Below, in pieces: positions 19,301 through 28,541 of a DNA stretch of 64,000 nt. Made by a program: the position numbers and the translations under genes. The stretch covers positions 32,020-96,019 of the forward strand of contig CAMAPT010000014.1 in assembly GCA_945860225.1 (NCBI GenBank), in the 5' to 3' direction. The notes under the pieces are model-generated. The model was not told the origin of the DNA and did no database searches. It saw only the letters and a list, made by a program, of their open reading frames with translations. Position 1 is the first letter of the stretch. The number at the start of each line of letters is the position of its first letter. The DNA comes from Chitinophaga pinensis (lineage in GTDB: Bacteria > Bacteroidota > Bacteroidia > B-17B0 > Aurantibacillaceae).

Positions 19301-19928
19301 ATCTAACTTACTTGAAAAATTGAGTAAACTGATGCCCAATAAACACATGCCGGTTATTGTATTATGTAATACGTATTTATCGTCTCTTGACCTAAAACGA
19401 ATTAACCAATACAACGAATCCTTCATCTTAAAAATCGTAAAAAGTTATTCGAGTGTGATTGACGAAATTTCTTTGTTCTTACATTATATCAGCAAACATC
19501 AATCCACCACCATGCGTCCAACAGTCATTACATCAAAAATACTAGAAAACAAAAGTATATTAGTAGTAGATGATGACTATGAAAATAGATTTTCGATAGG
19601 GAAAATTTTAGAAGCACAAAAAGCTCATATTATATATGCTACAAATGGTAAAGAAGCTTTAGAACAATGGAAGACTAATCCGGATATTTCGCTCATTTTG
19701 ATGGATGTAATGATGCCTGAAATGGATGGCTATGATGCTATGAGCGAAATTCGTCGCTTAGAAAATGGCAAACAAGTTCCTATTATTTCTATTACGGCAC
19801 GCACCCAAGCAGATGAAAGACAAAAATGTATTGATAGTGGAGCCTCTGATTATGTGTCAAAACCAATTGATGCAGATTTATTGGTATCATTAATAAGAAT
19901 ATGGATTTTGAATAGTTATAAAAAATAA
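16308..19928 (+). CDS. Hybrid sensor histidine kinase with GAF, two PAS and three receiver-like domains
   Basis: A 1206-residue cytoplasmic kinase with no membrane helix. Order: GAF (about 45-180), PAS (200-325), PAS/PAC (330-445), a long Glu/Lys/Gln coiled coil (445-545), HisKA with the phospho-acceptor His550 in MSHELRTP, HATPase with NLLSNAFKFSPKG, DTGIGIP and GGTGLGLSI, receiver 1 (about 818-935, LDMHLPYKNG), a receiver-like domain (about 945-1060) without a clear acidic pocket or phospho-Asp context, and receiver 3 (1082-1200, LMDVMMPEMDG). It heads a tight operon with a lone receiver, CheR and a CheB fusion (4-base gap, then overlaps). The GAF and PAS domains suggest a soluble signal; its nature is unknown. 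Confidence 0.95.
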   Translation: MKTTDSVGNAINQMQENLMHLSQQHSENIWIQNGRTQIMEVLRGDKTMEYFAHELITGLLDFMNGQIGTFYTVNNEQQLVLVYYSGTAGEVPRMIEKDNSYIGQAISRKKVIVLNDVVKDFFKVHTSLGSTMAVSTAIIPLYSNEQLIGLIEIGKLNPFTPIEQRFIESIASPIGIYSNSILGKNALEKMLQELDAKEQELQNQIKAINKSTLVIEFDTDGNIKSVNDLFLQIMGFEREELVGKHHKTLVDKNIDYASEYSHFWKNLNSGNIETGEFPRITKNNKPVWLQASYSPVFDKTGKVYKIIKIGYNITELKEQRQELGNMTLKLNQQIDVLNKAAIVSETDADGNIIFVNDFFCAISEYSREELLGQNHRILKSGKQPDGLFKGMWKAVSSGLTWQGEILNVSKTGKLYWVETTITPFKNKEGEIEKYVAIRFDITKQKESEALKRQTELLLASQKELEEANAEMEAQTQKLQASDEELRVQQEELMQSNKELEEKSKLLEEKNHAFNEKNNLLEIVSEDLKKKAEQLTLSSKYKSEFLANMSHELRTPLNSILLLSKLMQDNLDENLNEDQIEYATVINKAGTSLLELINDILDISKIESGKMDVNAETFTLEKFKEDIVSLFSPISKDKEIEFLVSVAADCPENIYTDKMRLDQVVKNLLSNAFKFSPKGKVHLNISIDQDSKMVSFSVVDTGIGIPKDKQNLVFEAFQQADGSTRRQYGGTGLGLSISREIAHLLGGEITLESEPGKGSNFTINIPANYSIENPSKLKKQNHSAKHAIAETIGGSAKVSAENTIAINDDRNNIDKNDKSILIVEDDIHFAKALQTSAKSRGYKVIVATNGNDAIALAKQHIPGGMILDMHLPYKNGWEVLKELKEFAATKHIPVHTVSSEDLDTKSIKESGAFDFTNKPISENNLQHLFESLEKIASKEHGKIALFSDRLEHGLAMNEFLKEKIIEVVFFNPEDDLNDVFISEPFDAIVIDIDARRAKVSNLLEKLSKLMPNKHMPVIVLCNTYLSSLDLKRINQYNESFILKIVKSYSSVIDEISLFLHYISKHQSTTMRPTVITSKILENKSILVVDDDYENRFSIGKILEAQKAHIIYATNGKEALEQWKTNPDISLILMDVMMPEMDGYDAMSEIRRLENGKQVPIISITARTQADERQKCIDSGASDYVSKPIDADLLVSLIRIWILNSYKK

Positions 19929-19932
19929 ACAA

Positions 19933-20310
19933 ATGCAAGAACCAATTAAAATACTTTTGGTAGATGACGATGAAAGAAATATATTCTCTTTATCAGCCTA
20001 CCTCAAAGCCAAAAAAATAAAAATTGTAGATACCGCGAGAGATGGTCAAGAATGCTTAGAAAAACTCAAGCATATTGCAGTTGATGTGGTATTACTAGAT
20101 ATGATGATGCCTGTTATGGATGGCTTCGAAACCTTAAAACATATCAGACAGGATGCGCAATTACAAAACAATAAAGTCATTGCGTTAACCGCATTGGCCA
20201 TGAAAGGTGATATGGAACGTTGCATGGAAGCCGGAGCTGATGACTATTGCACAAAGCCAATAGACATAGATGTATTGATTAAAAAAATAAATGAACTAAT
20301 AAATAAGTAA
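19933..20310 (+). CDS. Single-domain response regulator
   Basis: A 125-residue CheY-like receiver: acidic pocket LLVDDDERN, phospho-acceptor in VLLDMMMPVMDGFE, conserved Thr in IALTALA and Lys in CTKPID. No output domain, so it acts by protein contact or as a phosphate relay with the hybrid kinase 4 bases upstream. Its stop overlaps the CheR start by one base (TAATG), a sign of coupled translation. Confidence 0.95.
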   Translation: MQEPIKILLVDDDERNIFSLSAYLKAKKIKIVDTARDGQECLEKLKHIAVDVVLLDMMMPVMDGFETLKHIRQDAQLQNNKVIALTALAMKGDMERCMEAGADDYCTKPIDIDVLIKKINELINK

Positions 20311-21143
20311 TGACTACCAATACTCGAATTACCATAGGAGATAGTGAGGCCGAAGAATTAATTATGCTCATTAACGACTATAGTGGTTATGATTTTTCTG
20401 ACTACTCCATGCCATCTTTACTGAGACGTTTTCAGAGATATGTTGACATGAATAAAATTTCAGATTTTAAGCAATTACTGCAAGATTTGATGAACGATTC
20501 TGCCATGATTAATAACCTAATAGAAGAAATTACGGTTAATGTCACGGAGATGTTCAGAGACCCAGGATTCTTTATTTGTGCCAGAAAAGAATTAATTCCA
20601 ATATTAAAAGAATTACCCTTAATCAAAATATGGCATGCCGGGTGTTCTACCGGAGAGGAAGTGTATTCGATGGCTATCTTATTAAAAGAAAATGATTTAC
20701 TCGACAAAAGTATCATTTATGCTACCGACATCAATCAATCTGTTTTAGATATAGCTAGGTCAGGAAAATACAGTTTAGAAGCTCTTAAAGAATACGAAAG
20801 TAATTACTGGGAAAGTGAGGGTCCAGCAAAATTATCAGATTACTATTCTATTGTCAACGGTAAAATCGTTATGAACGATGAACTGAAATCAAAAATCATT
20901 TTCAGTACCCACAATTTAGTGTCCGACCATCCATTCAATCAATTTGACCTCATTGTTTGCAGAAACGTAGTTATTTATTTTAATAAATCATTGCAGGATA
21001 ATGTGTTTCAAATGTTCCACAAAAGCCTTAACGAAAAAGGAGTTTTAGCAATTGGTTCACAGGAAACGATTATGTTTTCTCCTATCGAACATAAAATGGA
21101 ACCTCTCAATACAAAATGGAAAATATGGAAAAAGAAGGCGTAA
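20310..21143 (+). CDS. CheR-type protein-glutamate methyltransferase
   Basis: A 277-residue CheR homologue. The N-terminal helical domain has SMPSLLRRFQRYVDMNKI and EEITVNVTEMFRDPGFF; the SAM domain has IWHAGCSTGEEVYSMAIL, ATDINQSVLD, and FDLIVCRNVVIYF, all standard CheR signatures. No methyl-accepting chemotaxis protein is encoded nearby, so the target is not a local chemoreceptor; it may modify the kinase itself or its coiled coil, as suspected for CheB/CheR-kinase modules elsewhere. Start overlaps the previous stop, and its 3' end overlaps the next gene. Confidence 0.93.
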   Translation: MTTNTRITIGDSEAEELIMLINDYSGYDFSDYSMPSLLRRFQRYVDMNKISDFKQLLQDLMNDSAMINNLIEEITVNVTEMFRDPGFFICARKELIPILKELPLIKIWHAGCSTGEEVYSMAILLKENDLLDKSIIYATDINQSVLDIARSGKYSLEALKEYESNYWESEGPAKLSDYYSIVNGKIVMNDELKSKIIFSTHNLVSDHPFNQFDLIVCRNVVIYFNKSLQDNVFQMFHKSLNEKGVLAIGSQETIMFSPIEHKMEPLNTKWKIWKKKA

Positions 21144-22945
21144 TTATTTTCAGTGGATCTGCCGGAAGCATTGAGGTGATTATGAATATATTCCCTTGCA
21201 TTCCAGCAAATTTTCCTTTCCCTGTAGTGCTATTACTTCACCGAAAAAATACTATTGAACATCATCTGGAGGATGTTTTGGGTAGAAAATCTAAAGTCCC
21301 TGTTGTAGAAATTCAAGATAAAACTTATCTAAAACCTTCGCATATTTACATAGCGCCAGGCGACTACCATTTATTGGTTGATAAAGACGGAATGCTTTGT
21401 TTAGATCACTCTGAAAAAATCAATTACTCAAGACCAAGTATTGACGTAACATTTGACTCCTTTGCCAAGGTATTTAAAAACCGCTGCATCGGCATTTTAC
21501 TTTCGGGTGCAAATGCTGACGGAGCAAAAGGATTAAAAACAATTAAAGAACATGGTGGGCTGAGTGTGGTGCAATCACCAGAATCCGCTTCGGTTATCAC
21601 CATGCCTATGTCTGCTATCAATTTATTTGAGCCCGACTTGATTGCCGATACACAGAAAATAACGGAGATCATTTTGGATACGGTTAATTATACGATATCA
21701 AACTTTATCAATAAAATAAAACATGGACAGGATATTAAAGAAGAGTTACCATCTATTTTAATAGTAGATGATTTGGCAGATAATCTATTTTCGCTAAATG
21801 CCATTTTAAAATCTGAAGGCTACAAAATCGACAAAGCCAATTCAGGAAAGTTGGCCATAGAAATGGCCACTAAAAACGCCTATGATTGCATTGTACTGGA
21901 TGTTCAGATGCCCGAAATGGACGGATTTGAAGTAGCGAAAATACTTGGAGAAGGTGAATTAACCAGAAACATACCAATTATATTTCTTTCGGCATTAGGA
22001 TCAGATAAAGAAAAAGTTATTCAGGGAATTGAGTCAGGAGCCATTGATTTTATGGCAAAACCTGTAGATCCGCCCCTTATGAAAGCAAAAATAAAATTAT
22101 GCCTCAGCATCAGCGCTAAAAATAAAGCCAGAAAGAAAACATTAACGGCTATTAAAGAAGAACACCAAACCCTCAAAGAATTCACCACTGATGTTTCGGC
22201 AAGTATGCGCTACGCGCAAAATATACAGCAAGCTATTTTACCAAAAGCTGAATTTATCAATTCATTATTCCGAGACAACCTGCTAATTTACCGTCCTAAA
22301 GAATCAATTGGTGGCGATTTTTATTATATCAAAGAGTTTAGTGGTCAACTTATCTTTATCGTTGGAGATTGCACCGGACATGGTGTTCCGGGGGCGATGA
22401 TGAGCATGATTAGTATTAACATCATCCATAATATTATAGAGACCAAGGGAATTCTCAATCCAAGCTTGATACTAAATGCGATGGTGAAAGAGTTTAGAAC
22501 TGCTTTCCGAAATGATACTTCGAATACATCTTTTCAAGACGGATTGGAATTGGCGGTATGTAGTTATAATAAAAAAGAAAAAAAACTCCTTTATTCAGGA
22601 GCAGGCAGACCTATTTTTGTAAGCCAAGGAAACACAGTACGTAAAATCAAAAGCACATCATCAGGTGTAAGTAGCACTATTTCTGAAAATTTCGAATTCG
22701 AATTAAATGAGTTACCTATTTCAGATGACACCCAGGTTTACCTTTACTCGGATGGAATTGTTGATCAATTTGGCGGTCCTTCGAATAAAAAATTCATGTC
22801 TAAAAGATTAGAACAATTAATTCAATCTTGCCAACATCTTCCAATGAATCAGCAAAAACAAATCATTGATGAGGCTATCCAAAAATGGAAAGGCAAAGAA
22901 GAGCAAATTGACGACATCACTATTTTTGGAGCAAAGATTGGGTAA
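21116..22945 (+). CDS. CheB methylesterase - receiver - SpoIIE/PP2C phosphatase fusion
   Basis: A 609-residue three-part protein. Residues 1-190 are a CheB methylesterase domain: catalytic Ser in FSGSAGSIE, His in LLHRKNT, Asp in SGANADGAKG. Residues about 212-330 are a receiver (VDDLADN, LDVQMPEMDG, MAKPVD). After a short helix, residues about 375-609 form a SpoIIE/RsbU-type PP2C phosphatase (IGGDFYYI, GDCTGHGVPGAMMS, LYSDGIVDQFGG, DDITIFG). So demethylation and Ser/Thr dephosphorylation outputs are on one chain under one receiver. The start overlaps cheR by 28 bases; Met4 (21125) is an alternative. A RsbU-like role implies an anti-sigma-antagonist partner, not seen in this window. Confidence 0.92.
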   Translation: MENMEKEGVIIFSGSAGSIEVIMNIFPCIPANFPFPVVLLLHRKNTIEHHLEDVLGRKSKVPVVEIQDKTYLKPSHIYIAPGDYHLLVDKDGMLCLDHSEKINYSRPSIDVTFDSFAKVFKNRCIGILLSGANADGAKGLKTIKEHGGLSVVQSPESASVITMPMSAINLFEPDLIADTQKITEIILDTVNYTISNFINKIKHGQDIKEELPSILIVDDLADNLFSLNAILKSEGYKIDKANSGKLAIEMATKNAYDCIVLDVQMPEMDGFEVAKILGEGELTRNIPIIFLSALGSDKEKVIQGIESGAIDFMAKPVDPPLMKAKIKLCLSISAKNKARKKTLTAIKEEHQTLKEFTTDVSASMRYAQNIQQAILPKAEFINSLFRDNLLIYRPKESIGGDFYYIKEFSGQLIFIVGDCTGHGVPGAMMSMISINIIHNIIETKGILNPSLILNAMVKEFRTAFRNDTSNTSFQDGLELAVCSYNKKEKKLLYSGAGRPIFVSQGNTVRKIKSTSSGVSSTISENFEFELNELPISDDTQVYLYSDGIVDQFGGPSNKKFMSKRLEQLIQSCQHLPMNQQKQIIDEAIQKWKGKEEQIDDITIFGAKIG

Positions 22946-22982
22946 TTCACAATAGTTAGAATATCAACTTAAACGCTTAACA

Positions 22983-23013
22983 AAAAAGGCAGATACTACG
23001 TATCTGCCTTTTT
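22983..23013. terminator. Bidirectional terminator between signalling operon and hemE
   Basis: A 13-bp perfect stem, AAAAAGGCAGATA / TATCTGCCTTTTT, with loop CTACG. It carries a T-run on both strands and sits between convergent transcription units, 37 bases after the phosphatase gene stop and 25 bases before the hemE stop. Confidence 0.85.
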
Positions 23014-23037
23014 ACTATAAGAAACCGTGCTAGACGA

Positions 23038-24057
23038 TTACAATCCTTTTACACAATCAATAAAAAATTTCACTTTATGTTTATCTAAATCAGGATATAA
23101 ACCATGACCTAAATTGGCAATATACCGTTGTTTTCCGAATGCAGATACCATTTTACGCGCTGTAGCTTCAATAGATTTTTCATCGGCATACAACATACAT
23201 GGATCGGCATTTCCTTGTAAGGTTTTTTCATGACCAATAATAATACGTGCATCTTGAGGATTAATTGTCCAATCTAGCCCAATGGTATTGCAATTTAACT
23301 GAGCCATATCGGCCAATGCAAAATGAGCATCTTTTGCAAATACGGTTACAGGAACCAAAGGCTCTATAGCATCACAAATTTTGGAAATATATTTTAAAGA
23401 AAATTCAAGATATTGTTCGCGTCCTAAAACACCGGCCCAACTGTCAAATAACTGAACCATATCGGCCCCTGCTGCAATTTGACCTTTCAAATAATGAATA
23501 GTGCTTTGCGTGATTTTGTCTAATAATTGATGGGCCAACTCTGGTTGCTGATATAAAAATTTTTTGGCCTGACTAAATGTTTTACTCCCACTACCTTCCA
23601 CCATATAAGCCATTAATGTCCAAGGTGCGCCACCAAATCCAATTAACGGCACTCGATTATTTAAGCCCTTTTTAGTTAATTGAATGGCTTGTATCACATA
23701 ATCCAAATCGCCTGCATCAGCTATATGCAACGCTTCAATATCCTGCTGCGTTTTTATAGTTTTTTCAAAGTGCGGACCTTTTGCTTCAATCATTTGATAA
23801 GGTAAACCCATAGCTTCAGGTATCACCAAAATATCTGAAAAAATAATAGCAGCATCTACTCCCAAAATATCAACCGGTTGAATGGTCACTTCGGCCGCTA
23901 ATTCCGGATTTTTGACAAATTCAATGAAATTTTTTGCTCTAGCTCTTGTAGCTTTATACTCTGGCAAAATACGCCCTGCCTGCCTCATTAACCAAATAGG
24001 AACACGTTCTACTTTTTCTCCTTTAGCAGCTCTTAGTATTAAATCGTTTTGATACAT
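23038..24057 (-). CDS. hemE: Uroporphyrinogen decarboxylase
   Basis: Converts uroporphyrinogen III to coproporphyrinogen III in haem synthesis. The 339-residue protein starts [22 protein letters not shown] and then has the family signature [28 protein letters not shown] and the [16 protein letters not shown] region complete the active-site cleft. Length is normal. Its ATG directly abuts the stop codon of the bestrophin gene (TAA then ATG with no base between), so the two are probably translated together. Confidence 0.97.
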   Translation of the reverse strand: MYQNDLILRAAKGEKVERVPIWLMRQAGRILPEYKATRARAKNFIEFVKNPELAAEVTIQPVDILGVDAAIIFSDILVIPEAMGLPYQMIEAKGPHFEKTIKTQQDIEALHIADAGDLDYVIQAIQLTKKGLNNRVPLIGFGGAPWTLMAYMVEGSGSKTFSQAKKFLYQQPELAHQLLDKITQSTIHYLKGQIAAGADMVQLFDSWAGVLGREQYLEFSLKYISKICDAIEPLVPVTVFAKDAHFALADMAQLNCNTIGLDWTINPQDARIIIGHEKTLQGNADPCMLYADEKSIEATARKMVSAFGKQRYIANLGHGLYPDLDKHKVKFFIDCVKGL

Positions 24058-24921
24058 TTAATTTAAAATTTCGTTAAGATTAGTTTTTATTCGATGGCAA
24101 ATATCATCCAATGGTAAATCATTTTCATCTTCACCAAATGGATCTTCTATTTCTTCTGCTATCAATTCGATGCTAGCAAACACATACAATACAATCATGG
24201 TAATAGGCACGGTAATGTAACCATATTCACTTCCAAAAAAAATAGGCATACTGATGCAATACAAAAAAATCATTTTCTTTAAGAAGATGTTGTAAGAATA
24301 GGGGATTGGAGTATTTTTAATACGTTCACAAGCACCACAATTATCCGTAAAAGATTTCAATTCTTCATTCAAGAGAAATAATTGTTCTCGAGTAAGGTCT
24401 TTATTAGTATAAAGCGCATTGATCTTCGCGTATATTGATTTTGCTACTCTATTAGGCTTATGATTAGCTTCTTCAAAATCTACCGTTTTAAGTTGTTCGG
24501 TAGAAATAAATTCAGTTTGAACATGTTTTCCTCTCAAATGATTTTTGACACTGTAAAGGTAATTAACAATCAAATGCTTCAGTTCTTGTTTATCTTTTTC
24601 ATAAGCCAACATAGCTGATAACTTAAGCGATAAATTTCTTGAATTATTGACAAAACCTCCCCAAATTTTTCTACCCTCCCACCATCTGTCGTAAGCCGAA
24701 TTTGTTCTGAATACTAATAACATCGATAACACAAAACCCAATATAGAATGCATAACCGTTGGGTTTTTGGTATGCAACATGAAAAAATGAGCTTCAGCAT
24801 ACACAATTACAGCCGCATAAATACCTATACTTATTAAAGAAGGCAACAAAATTCGAAACGTATCACTTTTGTGAAACTTGGTAATTAGTGTAAACCAGTC
24901 TTTAGGATTATAAGTAATCAT
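24058..24921 (-). CDS. Bestrophin family (YneE-like) channel
   Basis: A 287-residue membrane protein with helices near residues 22-42, 58-75, 205-225 and 230-250. The FRTNSAYDRWWEGRKIWGGFVNNSRNL segment spans residues 72-98, cut here only at its core RTNSAYDRWWEGR, and is the bacterial bestrophin signature. Bacterial members form pentameric ion channels. It lies directly upstream of hemE with zero spacing and about 30 bases after tyrS, all on the minus strand. The link to haem synthesis is probably only transcriptional. Confidence 0.9.
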   Translation of the reverse strand: MITYNPKDWFTLITKFHKSDTFRILLPSLISIGIYAAVIVYAEAHFFMLHTKNPTVMHSILGFVLSMLLVFRTNSAYDRWWEGRKIWGGFVNNSRNLSLKLSAMLAYEKDKQELKHLIVNYLYSVKNHLRGKHVQTEFISTEQLKTVDFEEANHKPNRVAKSIYAKINALYTNKDLTREQLFLLNEELKSFTDNCGACERIKNTPIPYSYNIFLKKMIFLYCISMPIFFGSEYGYITVPITMIVLYVFASIELIAEEIEDPFGEDENDLPLDDICHRIKTNLNEILN

Positions 24922-24950
24922 AATGTAATGATAGCGTCAAGGCTATTTAA

Positions 24951-26237
24951 TTAAACCAATTTAATCAAATAGTTTTCTTTTTTTCCTTTACTTACCAATA
25001 AAAATTGGTCATCAATAAAATGCTCATTTGTAATCACGGCATTAACATCTGCCATCTTAGATTTATTGATACTAACCGCATTTCCAGTCACCATTTTACG
25101 AGCTTCTGTCTTACTTGGGAATACTGAAGCCAAATCAACCAGTAAGTTAACCAAATTTACGCCATTGATAACCTCGTTCTTACTCACTTCAAAGGTGTCA
25201 ATACCACCTAACATTTTGTCAAAGGCTTCTCCATGCAAATTAACGACATCGTCGGCTTTAGATTTGAATAAAAACTCGGTAGTTTCAACGGCCTGATGAT
25301 AATCTTCCATACTATGAACGCGTATTGTAACATCTTTGGCCAATGCTTTTTGTAAATGACGTTCGTGAGGCGCTATTTGGTGTTGAGCTTCTAGAGCTTC
25401 GATTTCAGATTGATTTAATAAAGTAAAAATTCGGATATACGATTTGGCGTCTTCATCGGTCACATTTAACCAAAATTGATAAAATTTATATGGAGAAGTT
25501 TTATTTCTATCTAACCATACATTACCACCTTCTGATTTTCCAAACTTGGTTCCGTCAGATTTTTTAATTAACTGAGTAGTAAGTGCAAAAGCTTCGCCGC
25601 TAGCTTTTCTTCTGATAAACTCCGTTCCGGTAGTAATATTACCCCATTGATCTGAGCCACCCATTTGAATTTTACAGTTTTTTTCTTTCCACAAATAATA
25701 AAAATCATATCCTTGAATCAATTGATAACTAAATTCAGTAAATGACATCCCTGACTCTCCATTAATACGATTCTTAACAGAATCTTTTGCCATCATGTAA
25801 TTGACGGTAATATGTTTACCCGCATCACGAATAAAATCCAAAAATGAATAATTTTTAAACCAATCGTAATTATTAACTAATTCAGCACTATTAGCTCCAC
25901 AATCAAAATCAAGAAACTGAGTTAATTGTTTTTTAATGCCCTCAAGATTTTTTGATAACGTATCTGCATCCAATAAATTTCTTTCAGCCGATTTGCCACT
26001 TGGATCACCAACCATTCCTGTAGCACCCCCTACTAATGCCAACGGCTTATGACCTGACATTTGAAAACGAACCAAAGTCATGATTTGAGCCAAACTACCA
26101 ACATGTAAACTATCAGCCGTTGGATCAAAACCAATATAACCAGTCACCATTTCAGATGTCAATAATTCTTCAGTTCCAGGCATCACATCGTGCAAAATGC
26201 CTCTCCATTTTAATTCCTCTATAAAATTTAATGTCAT
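24951..26237 (-). CDS. tyrS: Tyrosyl-tRNA synthetase
   Basis: Class I synthetase of 428 residues, normal for bacterial TyrRS. Seen: [14 protein letters not shown] (HIGH-type motif as HVGS), the tyrosine-binding [32 protein letters not shown] (KMSKS-type motif), and a C-terminal S4 RNA-binding domain near 360-428 ([17 protein letters not shown]). Only one tyrS is visible here. Confidence 0.97.
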   Translation of the reverse strand: MTLNFIEELKWRGILHDVMPGTEELLTSEMVTGYIGFDPTADSLHVGSLAQIMTLVRFQMSGHKPLALVGGATGMVGDPSGKSAERNLLDADTLSKNLEGIKKQLTQFLDFDCGANSAELVNNYDWFKNYSFLDFIRDAGKHITVNYMMAKDSVKNRINGESGMSFTEFSYQLIQGYDFYYLWKEKNCKIQMGGSDQWGNITTGTEFIRRKASGEAFALTTQLIKKSDGTKFGKSEGGNVWLDRNKTSPYKFYQFWLNVTDEDAKSYIRIFTLLNQSEIEALEAQHQIAPHERHLQKALAKDVTIRVHSMEDYHQAVETTEFLFKSKADDVVNLHGEAFDKMLGGIDTFEVSKNEVINGVNLVNLLVDLASVFPSKTEARKMVTGNAVSINKSKMADVNAVITNEHFIDDQFLLVSKGKKENYLIKLV

Positions 26238-26285
26238 TTGTTAAAAATTTAGGGTACAATTATTTCACGTACCAAGTTAAAAACT

Positions 26286-26315
26286 ATCAAAAAGAAAAAA
26301 CGACCTCTTTTTGAT
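26286..26315 (-). terminator. Possible terminator of the hydrolase transcript
   Basis: ATCAAAAAGA and TCTTTTTGAT form a 10-bp stem with a 10-base loop, 38 bases beyond the hydrolase stop on the minus strand, followed there by AGTTTTTAAC. The stem is AT-rich, so the call is weak. Confidence 0.4.
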
Positions 26316-26352
26316 AAAATAAGAGTCAAAAATAGAAAAAAATGTTGAGGAT

Positions 26353-27153
26353 TTACTGCTTTATAAACTCATGAATTGCATGACTCATTTGAGGAACGGC
26401 TTCCAAATTTAAGGTATGACCTACATTAGGAATTACGACTAGTTGACTGTTATGAATTGATTCAGAAACTTCTTGAGCCATGTGAATAGGAAATAAAGCA
26501 TCTTTTTCTCCCTGAATAACAAGTGCAGGAAGTGTAATTTTATTTAACTCTGATTTATAGTTCGAACGCTCCTTAGTTGCTCTCATCAACTTAAAAAGAG
26601 CTTGCTTATCTTCATTGGTTTCTCGCCTTGCTTGTTTCATTAAATCAATTGGAATAAGGGGATTGTTAAAATAACCTTCACTTAACACCGACGGCAACAT
26701 AATATCAAGCATTAAACCATATCCTCCAAATTCTAAGGCACGCCACCAAGCCAATTCTATGGCTTCATAATAAGGATTTTTAGCGGCAAATGTGGCCATT
26801 AAAACAATTTTTGACAAACGATGCGGATAATTAACCGCTAAATGTTGTGCAACCAAACTGCCATAAGACAAGCCAATAACAATGGCTTTTGAAATATTTA
26901 AGGAATCTAATACACTCACCACATCACGCGCATGTGTATCAAAATTTCGCCATTCTCCTGATTTATCACTTTGACCTTGAAAAATAAAATCCATCAAAAT
27001 GATTTTATACTCATCTCTGAACTGAGGCGTCGTTAGTCCCCAAGATAGCGTGGATTGAGAAAGCCCATTGAGAAACACCAACGTTTCTTTTGCATTTTCA
27101 TTACCGTGTACTTCAAAATAAATAGTTAAATCGTCTGTTGTTTTACAAAACAT
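26353..27153 (-). CDS. Alpha/beta hydrolase
   Basis: A 266-residue cytoplasmic serine hydrolase. Oxyanion region near FLNGLSQS, nucleophile elbow GLSYGS with Ser96, acid in QGEKDALFP and His in PNVGHTLNLE near residue 243. The closest general group is the 3-oxoadipate enol-lactonase/MhpC type, but the substrate cannot be read from sequence. It lies 2 bases after the LD-carboxypeptidase stop, so the two genes form an operon. Confidence 0.9.
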   Translation of the reverse strand: MFCKTTDDLTIYFEVHGNENAKETLVFLNGLSQSTLSWGLTTPQFRDEYKIILMDFIFQGQSDKSGEWRNFDTHARDVVSVLDSLNISKAIVIGLSYGSLVAQHLAVNYPHRLSKIVLMATFAAKNPYYEAIELAWWRALEFGGYGLMLDIMLPSVLSEGYFNNPLIPIDLMKQARRETNEDKQALFKLMRATKERSNYKSELNKITLPALVIQGEKDALFPIHMAQEVSESIHNSQLVVIPNVGHTLNLEAVPQMSHAIHEFIKQ

Positions 27154-27155
27154 AG

Positions 27156-28049
27156 TTATATGAATTTTAATTTAGTCCCTTCTTCGCTAATCATTAGCTC
27201 AACTTCTTTGCCTAAATATAGGGCTAAATTTCTATCTATGTGCCCTGCGGGTAAATCAAAAAACACCGGATAATTATAATCTTTAACAGCATCCCAAATA
27301 ATCTGCTTAGCATCTTTGCCAAAAGGAATTGTATTATCCTTCATTTCGGTCATTCCTCCAACAACCAAACCTGCCAATTGACTTAATTTACCTGACAATT
27401 TTAACTGCATCATCATTCGGTCGATGTGATATAAATATTCATCTAAATCTTCAATAAACAATATTTTATTTTTTGTATCTAAATCACATGTAGTACCCGA
27501 TAATGCATATAAAATCGACAGATTACCGCCAACCAACAACCCTTTATTGTTGCCTAGCCTATTTAATGAATTTGGTTCTGCTGTTAGCTCTAGAGAATGG
27601 CCGCATAAGGCATCTGCCAAACTTCGGGTTGCTTCCATATTTTTAGTAAAATTAATTGGCATAGTCGCATGCAGTGTGGCTACTCCATGTTGATGAATAG
27701 CATTATGCAAAACCGTCACGTCGCTATAACCAATTACCCATTTCGGATACTGTTTAAATTGATTAAAATCAATAGAAGGCATGAGTCTCACTGTTCCATA
27801 TCCGCCTCTTGCAATCACAATAGCTTTTATATGCTTATCATCCAGTGCCACTTGCAAATCAGAAGCTCTTTGTTCGTCAGAGCCTGCAAATTGATTTTCT
27901 TCTGAAAACAAATGCTTACCAAAGGTCACGTTCCATCCACAACTTTCAAAAAAATCAACGGATGGTTGTATTTCTTCACGACTCACTTTTCTGGCAGTTG
28001 CAATTATTGCAATGGTGTCTCCTTTTTGTAAATAAGCAGGTTGTATCAT
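27156..28049 (-). CDS. Muramoyl-tetrapeptide (LD-) carboxypeptidase family S66
   Basis: Removes terminal D-Ala from murein tetrapeptides during cell-wall recycling; some S66 members instead cleave microcin-type conjugates. The 297-residue protein shows the S66 pattern: DTIAIIATARKVS near the start, AIVIARGGYGTVRLMPS, the Ser nucleophile in VIGYSDVTVLHNAI, ATLHATMP, GGNLSILYALSGT, IEDLDEYLYHIDRMM and a late LPAGHIDRN with the likely catalytic His. No signal peptide, so cytoplasmic, as in LdcA. Confidence 0.92.
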   Translation of the reverse strand: MIQPAYLQKGDTIAIIATARKVSREEIQPSVDFFESCGWNVTFGKHLFSEENQFAGSDEQRASDLQVALDDKHIKAIVIARGGYGTVRLMPSIDFNQFKQYPKWVIGYSDVTVLHNAIHQHGVATLHATMPINFTKNMEATRSLADALCGHSLELTAEPNSLNRLGNNKGLLVGGNLSILYALSGTTCDLDTKNKILFIEDLDEYLYHIDRMMMQLKLSGKLSQLAGLVVGGMTEMKDNTIPFGKDAKQIIWDAVKDYNYPVFFDLPAGHIDRNLALYLGKEVELMISEEGTKLKFI

Positions 28050-28225
28050 TCAATTAATTTTTAGTTATATACTATGTAATTTACCTCAAACTATAAGGTT
28101 ACGCAACAAAACTAAATTATTATGTAATATCAAAAAACGGCTATACTATAATTTTAGTGAATAAAAATCAAGTTTACCGAAGTAAAAATAAAGATTAAGA
28201 AATAATTAGGTGCTGAAATTGATGT

Positions 28226-28401
28226 ATGATAGGTAATATGAAATGCCGCAGGATTAAAAATCCAGCGGAGCTAGAGACTCATTTACCATTCATACAAAGT
28301 ATACTTGGACATGCGAATAGTAAAACAACAGAGATATACACCCATGTGACTACTAAAGGATTTGATTAATTAAAAAGTCCTTTGGATAAATTGTCAATTT
28401 A
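28226..28401 (+). pseudogene. Decayed 3' end of a tyrosine recombinase
   Basis: In the frame of 28226 the translation includes THLPFIQSILGHANS followed by KTTEIYTHVTTKGFD, a stop at 28367, and then in the same frame LKSPLDKLSI and stop at 28401. LGH...KTTEIYTHV is the catalytic C terminus of Xer/phage-type tyrosine recombinases, with the nucleophile Tyr in EIYTHV; relatives in this phylum end in a similar SPLD-L tail. The upstream Arg, Lys and HxxR parts are missing, and LETHLPF looks like a deletion joint. It lies just before the first cassette-like unit. The 28050-28637 gap holds otherwise only the palindrome noted separately. Confidence 0.75.
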
Positions 28402-28541
28402 AAAAAGAAAACTAAATTAGTATCAATATTTGAAGATATGATTATCAAAGATTTAAAAAATAGTATTTCTAAAATAGCCTATTCGAATGAAATCAAACTA
28501 TATAATCTTAAAACAGTTAAAACAAAAACTTATAGTAAAAA

